Source: Neobacillus sp. SuZ13 (GTDB lineage: Bacteria; Bacillota; Bacilli; Bacillales; Cytobacillaceae). From it: DNA of 64,000 bases. The notes under the pieces are model-generated. The model saw nothing but the letters and a program-made list of their open reading frames with translations. It did not search any database and was not told the DNA's origin. Location of the stretch: assembly GCF_030123365.1 (NCBI RefSeq), contig NZ_CP126107.1, positions 1,039,501 through 1,103,500 of the forward strand, written 5' to 3'. The position numbers were made by a program, and so were the translations under genes. This document shows positions 16,179 through 24,249 of this stretch, piece after piece; the first letter of the stretch is position 1, and each line of letters opens with the position of its first letter.

Positions 16179-18158
16179 ATGATGGTTGGTAATAACAGAG
16201 AATTAATAAGTTGGATATTGCCATATCTCCCTATGGGTGCAGAGTTGGAATACCGAGATCAACAAGCAATCCTTCAATCTATGGATATCGATGGTGATGG
16301 AATCCAGGAAATCTTTGGGGTATACCATCTTTACCGGCAGCCCTATTTATTTGTTCTTAAACAGTACTTTGGTCAATTTAGATATTATTTTCCGCTTCCC
16401 TCTGAGGTGGAGCAAAAAGCAATTCGAGCGCTATCCATTTCCAGAGAGTCGAGGTCCGTTTACCTTTTTCCTGTTGTGAGGAAGGAAATTGGCGGAAACA
16501 AGTGGGGATATATGGATGCAAAAGGAAATTGGATTCTTCCGGCAAACTACGATCATGCCGAGGATTTTCAAGAGAATGGCTTGGCCATTGTTGGTTTAAT
16601 GGACAAATCAGGTGTCATTAATTCTAAAGGTTATTTTATCGTACAGCCTAAATACGACACGATTAACCCATTTTCTGAAGGCAGGGCCGTTGTCAATGAT
16701 GCCCAGGGATTCAAGGTGATTAATGAGAATGGCAAAGAAATCACGGAAGAGGCGTATTCTATCATTGTTGGAGAGTATAAAGAAGGACGCGTTCGTGCCG
16801 TGAAAATAGATGCGAACGGGGAATATTTATATGGTTATCTCAATAAAAGAGGGAAAGAAGTGATTCCATTAATCTATAAAACTGCCAGTGATTTTGAACA
16901 AGGGAAAGCAATAGTTGAAACAAAAGAAGACAGGTTTCAATTGATCGACCTTACCGGAAAGGTACTACAATCCTATCCTTTTGCTTACGTCGCTAATTAT
17001 GGTCAAGGTTTGCTTGCATTTAAGAATAGTACCGATGGAAAGCTGGGTTATATCGATGAGCAGGGGAAAATAGTCATCGAGCCCAAATTTTCATATGCAG
17101 GTTCATTTATAGCAGATCTGGCAATCGTCAGTTTGTCAGAGAATAATAGAGAAAATTTTGGTGTCATTGATCGGCAAGGTCATTTTGTGGTTAAGCCTAA
17201 CTATAATCAAATCTTATATTTAAATGAAGGGCGTTTTGCGATTGGAAAGGAGATTGACCCGAAACAGCCTTGTATGAGATCCATTTATGCCTTAGCGGAT
17301 TCGGATGGTCATATCCTCACAGGATTTCATTTTACTGTGATGACAAAATTTGAGGAGGGCCTTGCGTCTGTCACTGATGATCTGCATACTTATTTTATTG
17401 ACAAACACGGAAGGCGAAAGGAACATCTGCCAATGGTCAGTGGCTCAGGCTGGCTTAGTTTTGAAAAAACATTAATTAAGGGTCATATTGACGACCATCT
17501 CTTATATTATAATCAAATGGGAGAGTTACTCTGGAAGCAAGCTTCCATTCTTCCGCTAAATAACCAATATTCGGTGGTTGAGTATAAATACAAACCAAAT
17601 AAGGATTATTTAGTCTACTTTCCACAAATCGAAGGGATGGAGAATCCAGAAAGTGTAAATCGCTCTCTAAAGGAGATGGCAGGTGTAAAACCCGTACCCG
17701 CACACACTCAGCTGGAATCGAATTATACGGGTAATTATGAAATAACTTATTTTAAGAAAAATTTACTCGTTATTAAGATTGCAGGGTACGATTACCCGTT
17801 TTGTGCAGCGCACGGAATGCCTGTCGAAAAATATGCCCATATTAACCTAAAAACGGGCTCGATGTACCAATTAAAAGACCTTTTTAAGCCTGGCAGTCCT
17901 TTTGTAAAAGCAATTAGTGAGCTAATTCTTGATCAAATAACAAGTAATAATCAGTATTCGTCTTATCTATTTCCTGACGAGTACCATGGAATTAAGGCGG
18001 ATCAACCCTTTTTTATAAGTGAGGCTGGGCTGAATATCTACTTTCACCCCTATGAAATTGCAGCATTTGCAGCCGGTTTTCCTACCTTTACCATTCCGTT
18101 TGATGACCTAAAAGAGCTCATTAATAGGAACAGCGAATTTTGGAAATCGTTTCATTGA
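16179..18158 (+). CDS. WG-repeat protein with C-terminal DUF3298-like domain
   Basis: 659 residues. At least six WG-type beta repeats run from about residue 105 to 420, each of the form (W/Y/F)G(Y/V)hD..G..hhxPxYD (KWGYMDAKGNWILPANYD; FGVIDRQGHFVVKPNYN). The C-terminal 150 residues resemble DUF3298/RsiV-type domains (INLKTGSMYQLKDLFKPGS). There is no clear signal peptide, which is unusual because DUF3298 domains are mostly extracellular. WG repeats probably mediate protein binding. The start is uncertain between ATGs at 16179 and 16182; the RBS (GGTGAG) is weak. The function is unknown. Confidence 0.8.
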   Translation: MMVGNNRELISWILPYLPMGAELEYRDQQAILQSMDIDGDGIQEIFGVYHLYRQPYLFVLKQYFGQFRYYFPLPSEVEQKAIRALSISRESRSVYLFPVVRKEIGGNKWGYMDAKGNWILPANYDHAEDFQENGLAIVGLMDKSGVINSKGYFIVQPKYDTINPFSEGRAVVNDAQGFKVINENGKEITEEAYSIIVGEYKEGRVRAVKIDANGEYLYGYLNKRGKEVIPLIYKTASDFEQGKAIVETKEDRFQLIDLTGKVLQSYPFAYVANYGQGLLAFKNSTDGKLGYIDEQGKIVIEPKFSYAGSFIADLAIVSLSENNRENFGVIDRQGHFVVKPNYNQILYLNEGRFAIGKEIDPKQPCMRSIYALADSDGHILTGFHFTVMTKFEEGLASVTDDLHTYFIDKHGRRKEHLPMVSGSGWLSFEKTLIKGHIDDHLLYYNQMGELLWKQASILPLNNQYSVVEYKYKPNKDYLVYFPQIEGMENPESVNRSLKEMAGVKPVPAHTQLESNYTGNYEITYFKKNLLVIKIAGYDYPFCAAHGMPVEKYAHINLKTGSMYQLKDLFKPGSPFVKAISELILDQITSNNQYSSYLFPDEYHGIKADQPFFISEAGLNIYFHPYEIAAFAAGFPTFTIPFDDLKELINRNSEFWKSFH

Positions 18159-18160
18159 GG

Positions 18161-18188
18161 AAGGCAGGAATCAATCCTGTCTTTTTTT
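18161..18188 (+). terminator. Intrinsic terminator after the WG-repeat gene
   Basis: GGCAGGA-N5-TCCTGTC (18163-18181) followed by TTTTTTT. Confidence 0.8.
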
Positions 18189-18266
18189 ATGTAAACTAAT
18201 GAAAAACCCTGCGGAAATATGAAATAATGGTGATAAACGAAAGATTATTATTGAAGGAGTGCATGG

Positions 18267-18890
18267 GTGGTTATGAAGATTTATGATATTTCTAGAAAAC
18301 TAATAAATGGGATGCCTGTTTGGCCAGGTGATACGGATTTTCAATACGAGGTCGCATGGCCAATGGAGGAAAGCGGCTCCGTTAATGTGGGCAAACTTGA
18401 ATTAAGTACCCATACAGGAACACATGTGGACGCTCCCTTCCATTTTGATAACGAAGGAAAACGTATCATTGAGTTGAACCTTGACCTATATATCGGTCCT
18501 GCGAGAGTTATTAATATGCTTGGTAAGGAAAGCATTGGTGCCGCTGATTTAGAGAAGATTAATCTAGATGGGTGCAAACGGGTGTTATTTAGAACACTAG
18601 CCTGGGAAAAACCTGATGTTTTCCCTGAAAAGATTCCACATATTGAGCCGAACTTAGCTCCTTTTTTAGGAAATAAGGGAGTTCAACTGATCGGCTTGGA
18701 TGTTCCATCCGTCGATCCACTTGACAGTAAAGAACTGCCTGCCCATCATAGCTTGAATGAGCATGGTATTCACATCCTAGAGTCACTAATGCTTGATGAA
18801 ATCGAACCTGGCGATTACGAACTGATTGCCCTTCCATTACCACTAGTTGAAGGAGATGGGAGTCCGGTTCGTGCAGTTCTGAGAAAGTAG
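18267..18890 (+). CDS. kynB: Kynurenine formamidase-like cyclase-family hydrolase
   Basis: 207 residues. The metal-binding signature HTGTHVDAPFH of the KynB/cyclase family is present near residues 50-60, and the C-terminus (DYELIALPLPLVEGDGSPVRAVL) matches bacterial KynB. KynB hydrolyses N-formylkynurenine in tryptophan degradation. No kynA or kynU is adjacent, so another amide or lactone substrate is possible. The GTG at 18267 has AAGGAG seven bases upstream; an ATG at 18273 is the alternative. It is monocistronic. Confidence 0.78.
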   Translation: MVMKIYDISRKLINGMPVWPGDTDFQYEVAWPMEESGSVNVGKLELSTHTGTHVDAPFHFDNEGKRIIELNLDLYIGPARVINMLGKESIGAADLEKINLDGCKRVLFRTLAWEKPDVFPEKIPHIEPNLAPFLGNKGVQLIGLDVPSVDPLDSKELPAHHSLNEHGIHILESLMLDEIEPGDYELIALPLPLVEGDGSPVRAVLRK

Positions 18891-18921
18891 AAGTAGAAGT
18901 ACAAGAATTGGTGTCAGGCAC

Positions 18922-18957
18922 CAAACAAGCGTGAATCCATGGACTCACGCTTGTTTC
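18922..18957. terminator. Bidirectional terminator between kynB-like gene and 18977 gene
   Basis: AAACAAGCGTGA and TCACGCTTGTTT form a 12-bp stem with T-rich sequence on both strands, between convergent genes. A second small hairpin (TTGGTG-TCAG-GCACCAA) lies just before it at about 18908-18924. Confidence 0.75.
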
Positions 18958-18976
18958 TATCTTACTAGGGGGAAAT

Positions 18977-19330
18977 TCACTGTTCTTTTGTCTGAGCCGT
19001 ATATTTTTTTCGATAAATTAACCAATAACCTCCAAAGCCAATGATAATAAATAAACCCACCAAACCGGGAACAACATAATTTATTAATGCTGGCTGGACA
19101 TTCTCCACTTGATTTGAAGTCGATAAGGCCTGCCCATTTTCTGTTCCGGTTATTTTATTTGTTGGTTCGATTTTATTATTATCTGATGTTAAAGTAACTA
19201 TTTGAGCTGTGTGGCTAACTACTGGATTATGTTGAGGAGAAGAAACTTCTAATCGAGAATCTGCATAGACAATCGTTCCTACAAGAAAAAACAACAGTGA
19301 TGTGATAAGAGCAATCTTATTAAACATCAT
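18977..19330 (-). CDS. Small secreted or membrane protein, unknown function
   Basis: About 117 residues. A signal peptide-like N-terminus (IALITSLLFFLVGTIVYA) is followed by about 55 polar residues rich in Ser, Thr and Asn, then a hydrophobic helix (YVVPGLVGLFIIIGFGGYWLI) and a basic tail (YRKKY). This is the layout of a small single-pass surface protein with a short extracellular segment. There is no LPxTG motif. The ATG at 19330 has GTGGAG at good spacing; the upstream GTG overlaps that signal. No family is recognised. Confidence 0.7.
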   Translation of the reverse strand: MMFNKIALITSLLFFLVGTIVYADSRLEVSSPQHNPVVSHTAQIVTLTSDNNKIEPTNKITGTENGQALSTSNQVENVQPALINYVVPGLVGLFIIIGFGGYWLIYRKKYTAQTKEQ

Positions 19331-19870
19331 ATTCAACTCCACTATATTGTAATCTTTCTGTTGTTTATTCTACCATCGTTTGCATCAGGAAAAATCACTT
19401 TAGCGGTAAAGTTCACAAAGCTTTCGAAAATTAAATCCTCTTAAAATTAAACAAAATTCTTCCAAAACATAGGAACCCCAGTGCATTGGGGGCTATTAAT
19501 CATCGGAGAAGGGGAACCGCTAATTGCCAGTTTACAATCGTTAGGCATGAATGTAATTGTTAATCAGTTAGAACCCGTGCATTTTAGACTAATGGGCATC
19601 AAGCTTGACGAAATTAACTAATACCTGATAATTGTTTTAATTTCATATAGACGGCCGTTGACGATTAGTAAGAACCGGTAGGACAACGCTGCGATCTTTT
19701 CCATTGTGTTATTTGATTAAATGGCTGCTCATAGTGGGCAGTCTTATTTGGGTAAGAACGGATAATTCGTTATAATATTTTATATATTATAACTTTAGGA
19801 CGAACGAGGATGAGCGATAGTAATAATTTTCCCTTCTAGTTAAATAATAAGCAAAAAGGGAGGGATTCTT
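19331..19870. other. 540-base spacer with decayed sequence
   Basis: No full-length gene is visible. It holds a 46-codon open stretch (19481-19621, listed separately) and AT-rich sequence with TATAAT-like stretches near 19770-19790 that may promote the metallo-beta-lactamase-fold gene at 19871. No repeat or terminator stands out. Confidence 0.5.
19481..19621 (+). pseudogene. 46-codon fragment, probable gene remnant
   Basis: A GTG at 19481 preceded by AGGAA opens a frame reading MHWGLLIIGEGEPLIASLQS and ending FRLMGIKLDEIN. The composition is that of a folded alpha/beta protein rather than random translation. It is too short for a complete domain of that type, so it looks like the 3' end of a larger gene whose 5' part has been lost; an in-frame stop lies at 19448. 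It could also be a genuine small protein. I do not recognise the parent family. Confidence 0.35.
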
Positions 19871-20719
19871 TTGGAGCGTAATCAGGATAGTAAATTTGAA
19901 GAAACTTTTCTTCCGATGACCTCAATTGGCAATGGTGTGGGGATGGCTGTTTTACCAGATATATATTGTTATACCGACAAAATCGTGAATCTTGTACTTG
20001 TCGGCGAACCGGATAAATCGGGTGAATTTGTACTAGTAGACACTGGAATGCCAAAATCTGCAGAAAAAATAATTGAAATGATTGAAGAACATTTTGGTGA
20101 GGGGGCTATTCCGAAAGCGATCGTTTTAACGCATGGACATTTTGACCATGTCGGTTCAGTTGCTGAATTGTTGGAGGAGTGGAAGATCCCGGTTTATGCA
20201 CATGAACTTGAGCTTCCCTTTCTAACAGGACAACGTGACTATCCACCCGGTGACCCAAATGTCGATAGCGGACTTGTTGCAAAATTGTCGCCGATGTTCC
20301 CAAACCATGGAATTAATATAAGTACCCATGTTCAGGTGCTTCCTAGTGATGGAACTGTTCCCCATATGCCTAATTGGAAATGGCTACATACACCAGGACA
20401 TACACCAGGGCATATTAGTTTATTCCGTGAGCAAGACCGGACGCTGATTGCCGGAGATGCATTTGTGACCGTAAAACAAGAATCGCTTTATAAAGTAATG
20501 ACGCAAACACAAGAGATTAGCGGTCCCCCTAAATATTATACGACTGATTGGGATGCGGCATTTGAATCGGTGAAAAAACTAGAGGCACTTAAGCCGCAAG
20601 TAGTGGTAACCGGTCACGGGCTTCCAATGGGAGGAGAAGAACTAGCAGAAAGTCTTCAGTATTTGATAGAGCATTTTGAAGAGATTGGTCGTCCCGAGAG
20701 TGGAAAATATGTGAATTGA
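19871..20719 (+). CDS. Metallo-beta-lactamase-fold hydrolase
   Basis: 282 residues. The signature THGHFDHVG near residues 86-94 (HxHxDH), a distal His in HTPGHTPGH, the Asp in AGDAF and a final His in TGHG give a complete dinuclear metal site. Family members hydrolyse thioesters, lactones or similar. The precise substrate is unknown; glyoxalase II-like or lactonase activity is possible. The start is a TTG with GGGAGGG at good spacing, and no in-frame ATG nearby fits better. It is monocistronic. Confidence 0.85.
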   Translation: MERNQDSKFEETFLPMTSIGNGVGMAVLPDIYCYTDKIVNLVLVGEPDKSGEFVLVDTGMPKSAEKIIEMIEEHFGEGAIPKAIVLTHGHFDHVGSVAELLEEWKIPVYAHELELPFLTGQRDYPPGDPNVDSGLVAKLSPMFPNHGINISTHVQVLPSDGTVPHMPNWKWLHTPGHTPGHISLFREQDRTLIAGDAFVTVKQESLYKVMTQTQEISGPPKYYTTDWDAAFESVKKLEALKPQVVVTGHGLPMGGEELAESLQYLIEHFEEIGRPESGKYVN

Positions 20720-20732
20720 ATATCCTAAAAAA

Positions 20733-20764
20733 ACATGAGCTGCCTAACTCTGCAGCTCTTTTAT
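20733..20764 (+). terminator. Intrinsic terminator
   Basis: GAGCTGC-N8-GCAGCTC (20737-20758) followed by TTTTATTT. Confidence 0.75.
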
Positions 20765-20875
20765 TTGAATAAGTCGTTCGTTTTTAAGAACGGATGAAAG
20801 GATTCATAGGTATCAGCATAAGTATTACTAGAAATAATGGATACTAATTAACTAATTCTTCCTGAGGTGGTAGTG

Positions 20876-21175
20876 ATGAGACTTTGTTTATTCCTGCTAA
20901 TTGCTGGACTATTGGATGCTGTTCTGACACATGTTGGGATAGCTTCAGGTATCGTTTCTGAAGGAAATCCGATGATGAAACTTGTCATTGAGAAAAGCTG
21001 GTCTTATTTCTACATTATCAAAATCTTTTTGCCCTTAACCTTGCTTGGGTTGTTTTACCTGCGTCCATTAAAAGGCTGGATTCGGACGCTGTTGGTTTCC
21101 ACTTGCGTTCTCTACTTATCCGTCTTGATTTATCATATGGTTTGGATTGCCCTCTATTTTAATTCTGCAGCATGA
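20876..21175 (+). CDS. DUF5658-like small membrane protein
   Basis: About 99 residues with three hydrophobic segments. The N-terminal helix has the LLDAVLTHVGI pattern followed by EGNPMM, which fits DUF5658-type proteins (LD..T..G and E.NP). The ATG at 20876 is preferred to the GTG at 20867 because GAGGTGG lies six bases before it. It is a single gene with unknown function. Confidence 0.72.
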   Translation: MRLCLFLLIAGLLDAVLTHVGIASGIVSEGNPMMKLVIEKSWSYFYIIKIFLPLTLLGLFYLRPLKGWIRTLLVSTCVLYLSVLIYHMVWIALYFNSAA

Positions 21176-21281
21176 TTTTACACTATTGCTAACTAGACAC
21201 TCCGAGCTTATTACGTTAGTATCAATACGATATGGAAAGACAAATAATAAGAAAAATGATTTTTAAATAAAGGAGTACAAT

Positions 21282-22427
21282 ATGTTAAATACCTTAAAAC
21301 CATACTTGCAGGCAGCCTGGGAAAAGTCTGGGTTTCAACAGCCGACTTCCATTCAAGCAGCGGCCATTCCGATGATTCTTGAAGGCAAGGATTTAATTGC
21401 CGAGTCACCGACAGGTACTGGTAAAACGCTAGCTTATCTACTTCCATTATTAGATAAAATGGACCCTAGTTCACAATCCCTCCAAGCTATTGTGTTAGCT
21501 TCTTCGCAAGAGCTGGTGATGCAGGTCTATCAGGAATTTCAAAAGTGGTCTGAAGGCAGCGGAATCAGAGGCACTTCCATTATTGGCGGAGCTAATATGA
21601 AACGGCAGCTTGAGAAGTTAAAGAAACGCCCGCATGTCATTTTTGCTACACCCGGCCGTTTACTTGAACTGATTAAACAGAAAAAAGTGAAAATGCATGA
21701 AGTAAAACTGGTCGTTCTTGATGAGGGGGATCAATTACTTATTCACGAACATCTTACTACCGTCCAAAATATTGTGAAATCAACCATGAGCGACCGCCAA
21801 GTGGTATTGTTTTCTGCAACAATGAAACCGGCAACAGAGAAATTAGCCAAGGAAATGACTAAGGACCCCGAAGTTCTTCGGATTGAAAAGGATGAACTTG
21901 CTTCTTCTGGAGAAGTGGAACATATTTATTTTTCTTGTGAGCCGAGAGATAAAATCAAGCTGCTTGAAAAAATCACTCGCTTAGAAAATAGTAAATCGCT
22001 AGCATTTATTAATGATATCGGCGAAATTGAAGTATTTAAGGAAAAATTACATTTTAAAGAGCTGTCAATTGGAATCTTGCATAGCGACATGAAAAAGCTC
22101 GAACGGCAGACTGCATTAAAGTCTTTCCGTGATGGAAAAATGAGCATGCTGATTGCTACTGATGTAGCGGCAAGAGGACTTGATATCCAAGGAGTTACCC
22201 ACGTGGTTAATATCGATTCTCCGAAGGATATCTCACAGTATGTGCACCGGGCGGGACGAACAGGAAGAATGGGTGCGAATGGGATTGTTATCTCGCTAGT
22301 TACTGAGAGAGAAGAACGAGAATTGAAACAGTATTGCCGTGAGTTAAAGGTTCCAGTTAATAAGAGAGTATTTTACAAAGGACTTATCGCTGAAGAAGGA
22401 CAAAGAGACCAAAAACTAAGAAAATAA
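21282..22427 (+). CDS. yfmL: DEAD-box RNA helicase YfmL-like
   Basis: 381 residues with all helicase motifs: Q motif, Walker A SPTGTGKT, motif Ia, TPGR, DEGD in place of DEAD, SAT, then a C-terminal domain with ATDVAARGLDI and HRAGRTGR. The short length without a C-terminal extension and the DEGD variant match B. subtilis YfmL, a helicase linked to ribosome assembly. The RBS is AAAGGAG. Monocistronic, with a terminator after it. Confidence 0.88.
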   Translation: MLNTLKPYLQAAWEKSGFQQPTSIQAAAIPMILEGKDLIAESPTGTGKTLAYLLPLLDKMDPSSQSLQAIVLASSQELVMQVYQEFQKWSEGSGIRGTSIIGGANMKRQLEKLKKRPHVIFATPGRLLELIKQKKVKMHEVKLVVLDEGDQLLIHEHLTTVQNIVKSTMSDRQVVLFSATMKPATEKLAKEMTKDPEVLRIEKDELASSGEVEHIYFSCEPRDKIKLLEKITRLENSKSLAFINDIGEIEVFKEKLHFKELSIGILHSDMKKLERQTALKSFRDGKMSMLIATDVAARGLDIQGVTHVVNIDSPKDISQYVHRAGRTGRMGANGIVISLVTEREERELKQYCRELKVPVNKRVFYKGLIAEEGQRDQKLRK

Positions 22428-22436
22428 TGGACGGCA

Positions 22437-22470
22437 TTGACAGCGGAGGAAAATCCGCTGTCTTCTTTTA
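22437..22470 (+). terminator. Intrinsic terminator after the helicase gene
   Basis: GACAGCGGA-N5-TCCGCTGTC (22439-22462) followed by TTCTTTTA. Confidence 0.8.
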
Positions 22471-22533
22471 ATGTGTAAAGGGATTTCATTCCTATTTCTT
22501 GAATAGTTAAGGAGAAAGGGGAGGGGAACAAAC

Positions 22534-24003
22534 ATGGAAGACTCAAAGTTAAAAGAAATGGATGTAGAGTGGCTTGAAGAAGCTACTATCACTCAGATAC
22601 AAGAAAAATTTGCACAAGGAGAGCTTACATCGAAAGAGCTAGTACTGATGTACCTACATAGAATCGCTAAGTATGATAAGCACCTGCATTCCATCCTTGA
22701 AGTAAATCCAGATGCATTACAGCTAGCAGAAGCGCTTGATGCGGAACGAAAAGAAAAAGGTCCGCGCAGTCGATTACACGGAATTCCCATCTTACTAAAA
22801 GATAACATTGATACACATGATAAAATGCATACAAGCGCTGGATCCCTTGCCTTAAAAGATTCGATTGCTCTCCATGATTCATTTGTGGCAGAACAAGTAA
22901 GAAATGCTGGAGCAGTCATTCTTGGAAAGACAAATATGACTGAGTGGGCCAATTTCATGGCAATCGGGATGAAAAGCGGTTATAGTTCACGTGGCGGGCA
23001 GGTATTGAACCCATATGCCCCAGGGGAGTTTGATGTAGGCGGATCTAGCTCAGGTTCAGGGGCAGCCGTTGCAGCTAACTTCGCACCAGCGGCAGTGGGA
23101 ACCGAAACATCAGGATCGATTTTAAATCCTGCTTGTCAAAACTCCTTGGTGGGAATCAAGCCAACAGTAGGACTGATTAGTAGAAGAGGAATTATACCAA
23201 TTGCACATACCCAGGACACAGCGGGTCCGATGGCCAGAACGGTGGAAGATGCAGCAATTCTTCTAACGGCACTTTGTGGATGCGACGATAAAGATCCTAT
23301 TACTAAAACAAATCCTTATGCTCAAAAAGACTTTTCCGATCATCTATTGATACATGGACTAAACGGCAAAAGAATTGGCTTAGCCCTAGAAGGTTTTATC
23401 GAGTTATTAAGTGAAGAAAAACAAAAGGTGATTCTTGCAGCGGTTGATAAATTAAAAACCTCTGGTGCTATCGTGATCGATACTATTGAGATTCCATCTG
23501 CCAAAGCAGATTGGAAGTATGATGTTTTGACCTATGAATTTAAACCAGATCTTAATGCGTATTTAAATAGCCTCCATCCATCAGTACCTATTAGAAATTT
23601 ATCAGACCTCATTGATTTTAATAAGAACAATGAAGAGAAAATGCTCAAATACGGTCAGGCGGTCCTAATCGAGTCTGAGGAAACAAGCGGATCGTTAACA
23701 GAAGCAGCTTATGTTAACACATTGGAGTTCGACCAGTATCATTCGAAAAAACAGGGAATTGATTTTGCTTTGGAAACATTTAGCCTGGATGTGATTGTTT
23801 TTCCAAGTGAGGAGGGCTCTCATATTAGTGCAAAAGCTGGTTATCCATCCATTGCTGTTCCAGCTGGTTATACAGCAGAAGGGGAGCCAGTTGGGATTAC
23901 TTTTGCAGGAACAGCATACAGTGAGCCATATTTAATCGAAATGGCTTATGCATTTGAGCAAATGACTAAATTTAGAAAAGCGCCGGTCCTTGAAAAAGAA
24001 TAA
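22534..24003 (+). CDS. Amidase-signature family hydrolase
   Basis: 489 residues. The amidase signature is complete: catalytic Lys at residue 89 (HGIPILLKDN), the Gly/Ser-rich block GGSSSGSGAAV near 169-179 with the cis-Ser, and the nucleophile Ser in ETSGS near 195. It resembles the Bacillus amidases annotated near GatA but has no gatC or gatB beside it, so it is not the tRNA amidotransferase. It would cleave an aliphatic or aryl amide; the substrate is unknown. The RBS is GGAGAAAGGGGAGGGG. Confidence 0.87.
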   Translation: MEDSKLKEMDVEWLEEATITQIQEKFAQGELTSKELVLMYLHRIAKYDKHLHSILEVNPDALQLAEALDAERKEKGPRSRLHGIPILLKDNIDTHDKMHTSAGSLALKDSIALHDSFVAEQVRNAGAVILGKTNMTEWANFMAIGMKSGYSSRGGQVLNPYAPGEFDVGGSSSGSGAAVAANFAPAAVGTETSGSILNPACQNSLVGIKPTVGLISRRGIIPIAHTQDTAGPMARTVEDAAILLTALCGCDDKDPITKTNPYAQKDFSDHLLIHGLNGKRIGLALEGFIELLSEEKQKVILAAVDKLKTSGAIVIDTIEIPSAKADWKYDVLTYEFKPDLNAYLNSLHPSVPIRNLSDLIDFNKNNEEKMLKYGQAVLIESEETSGSLTEAAYVNTLEFDQYHSKKQGIDFALETFSLDVIVFPSEEGSHISAKAGYPSIAVPAGYTAEGEPVGITFAGTAYSEPYLIEMAYAFEQMTKFRKAPVLEKE

Positions 24004-24059
24004 GACTAATTATTTTCACTCATACTATCAATGTATTTCTCAAAAAGGAGCTGGTAGGT

Positions 24060-24194
24060 ATGGGAAGACAGAAGCTAGGAAATCAAAATGCTCAGCGAAA
24101 TAATAATCGCAAAAAGCCAATGAGAGATAGTGAAGAACTGGTTGAATTTACAACTGGTGAAGGGATAAAACACAATCGTCCAAATAGTAAATAA
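24060..24194 (+). CDS. Small basic 44-residue protein, unknown
   Basis: The ATG at 24060 has AAAAAGGAG nine bases upstream. The product is hydrophilic and rich in Asn, Gln, Lys and Arg (MGRQKLGNQNAQRNNNRKKP, then an acidic middle and a basic tail). A strong terminator follows after 3 bases. Such small Asn/Lys-rich proteins in spore formers are often spore core or coat components, but I do not recognise this one. The coding potential, RBS and terminator make it a likely real gene. Confidence 0.62.
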   Translation: MGRQKLGNQNAQRNNNRKKPMRDSEELVEFTTGEGIKHNRPNSK

Positions 24195-24196
24195 TA

Positions 24197-24235
24197 AAGC
24201 GCGCCTCCTTCTGAGCAAGGAGGCGCTTTTTGTAC
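24197..24235. terminator. Strong bidirectional terminator
   Basis: GCGCCTCCTT-CTGAGC-AAGGAGGCGC followed by TTTTT, with A/T-rich flanks on both sides. It lies between the convergent 44-residue gene and the yhfW-like gene and can serve both. Confidence 0.85.
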
Positions 24236-24249
24236 CTTGTAATAACCAA

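Noticed and set aside
18908..18924. TTGGTGTCAGGCACCAA as a regulator operator
   Set aside because: It lies between a stop codon and a terminator, and similar TGGTGTCAGGCACCA palindromes are common intergenic hairpins in bacilli.
22534..24003. GatA subunit of the tRNA amidotransferase
   Set aside because: No gatC or gatB is adjacent and the sequence resembles stand-alone amidases; the shared signature alone is not enough.
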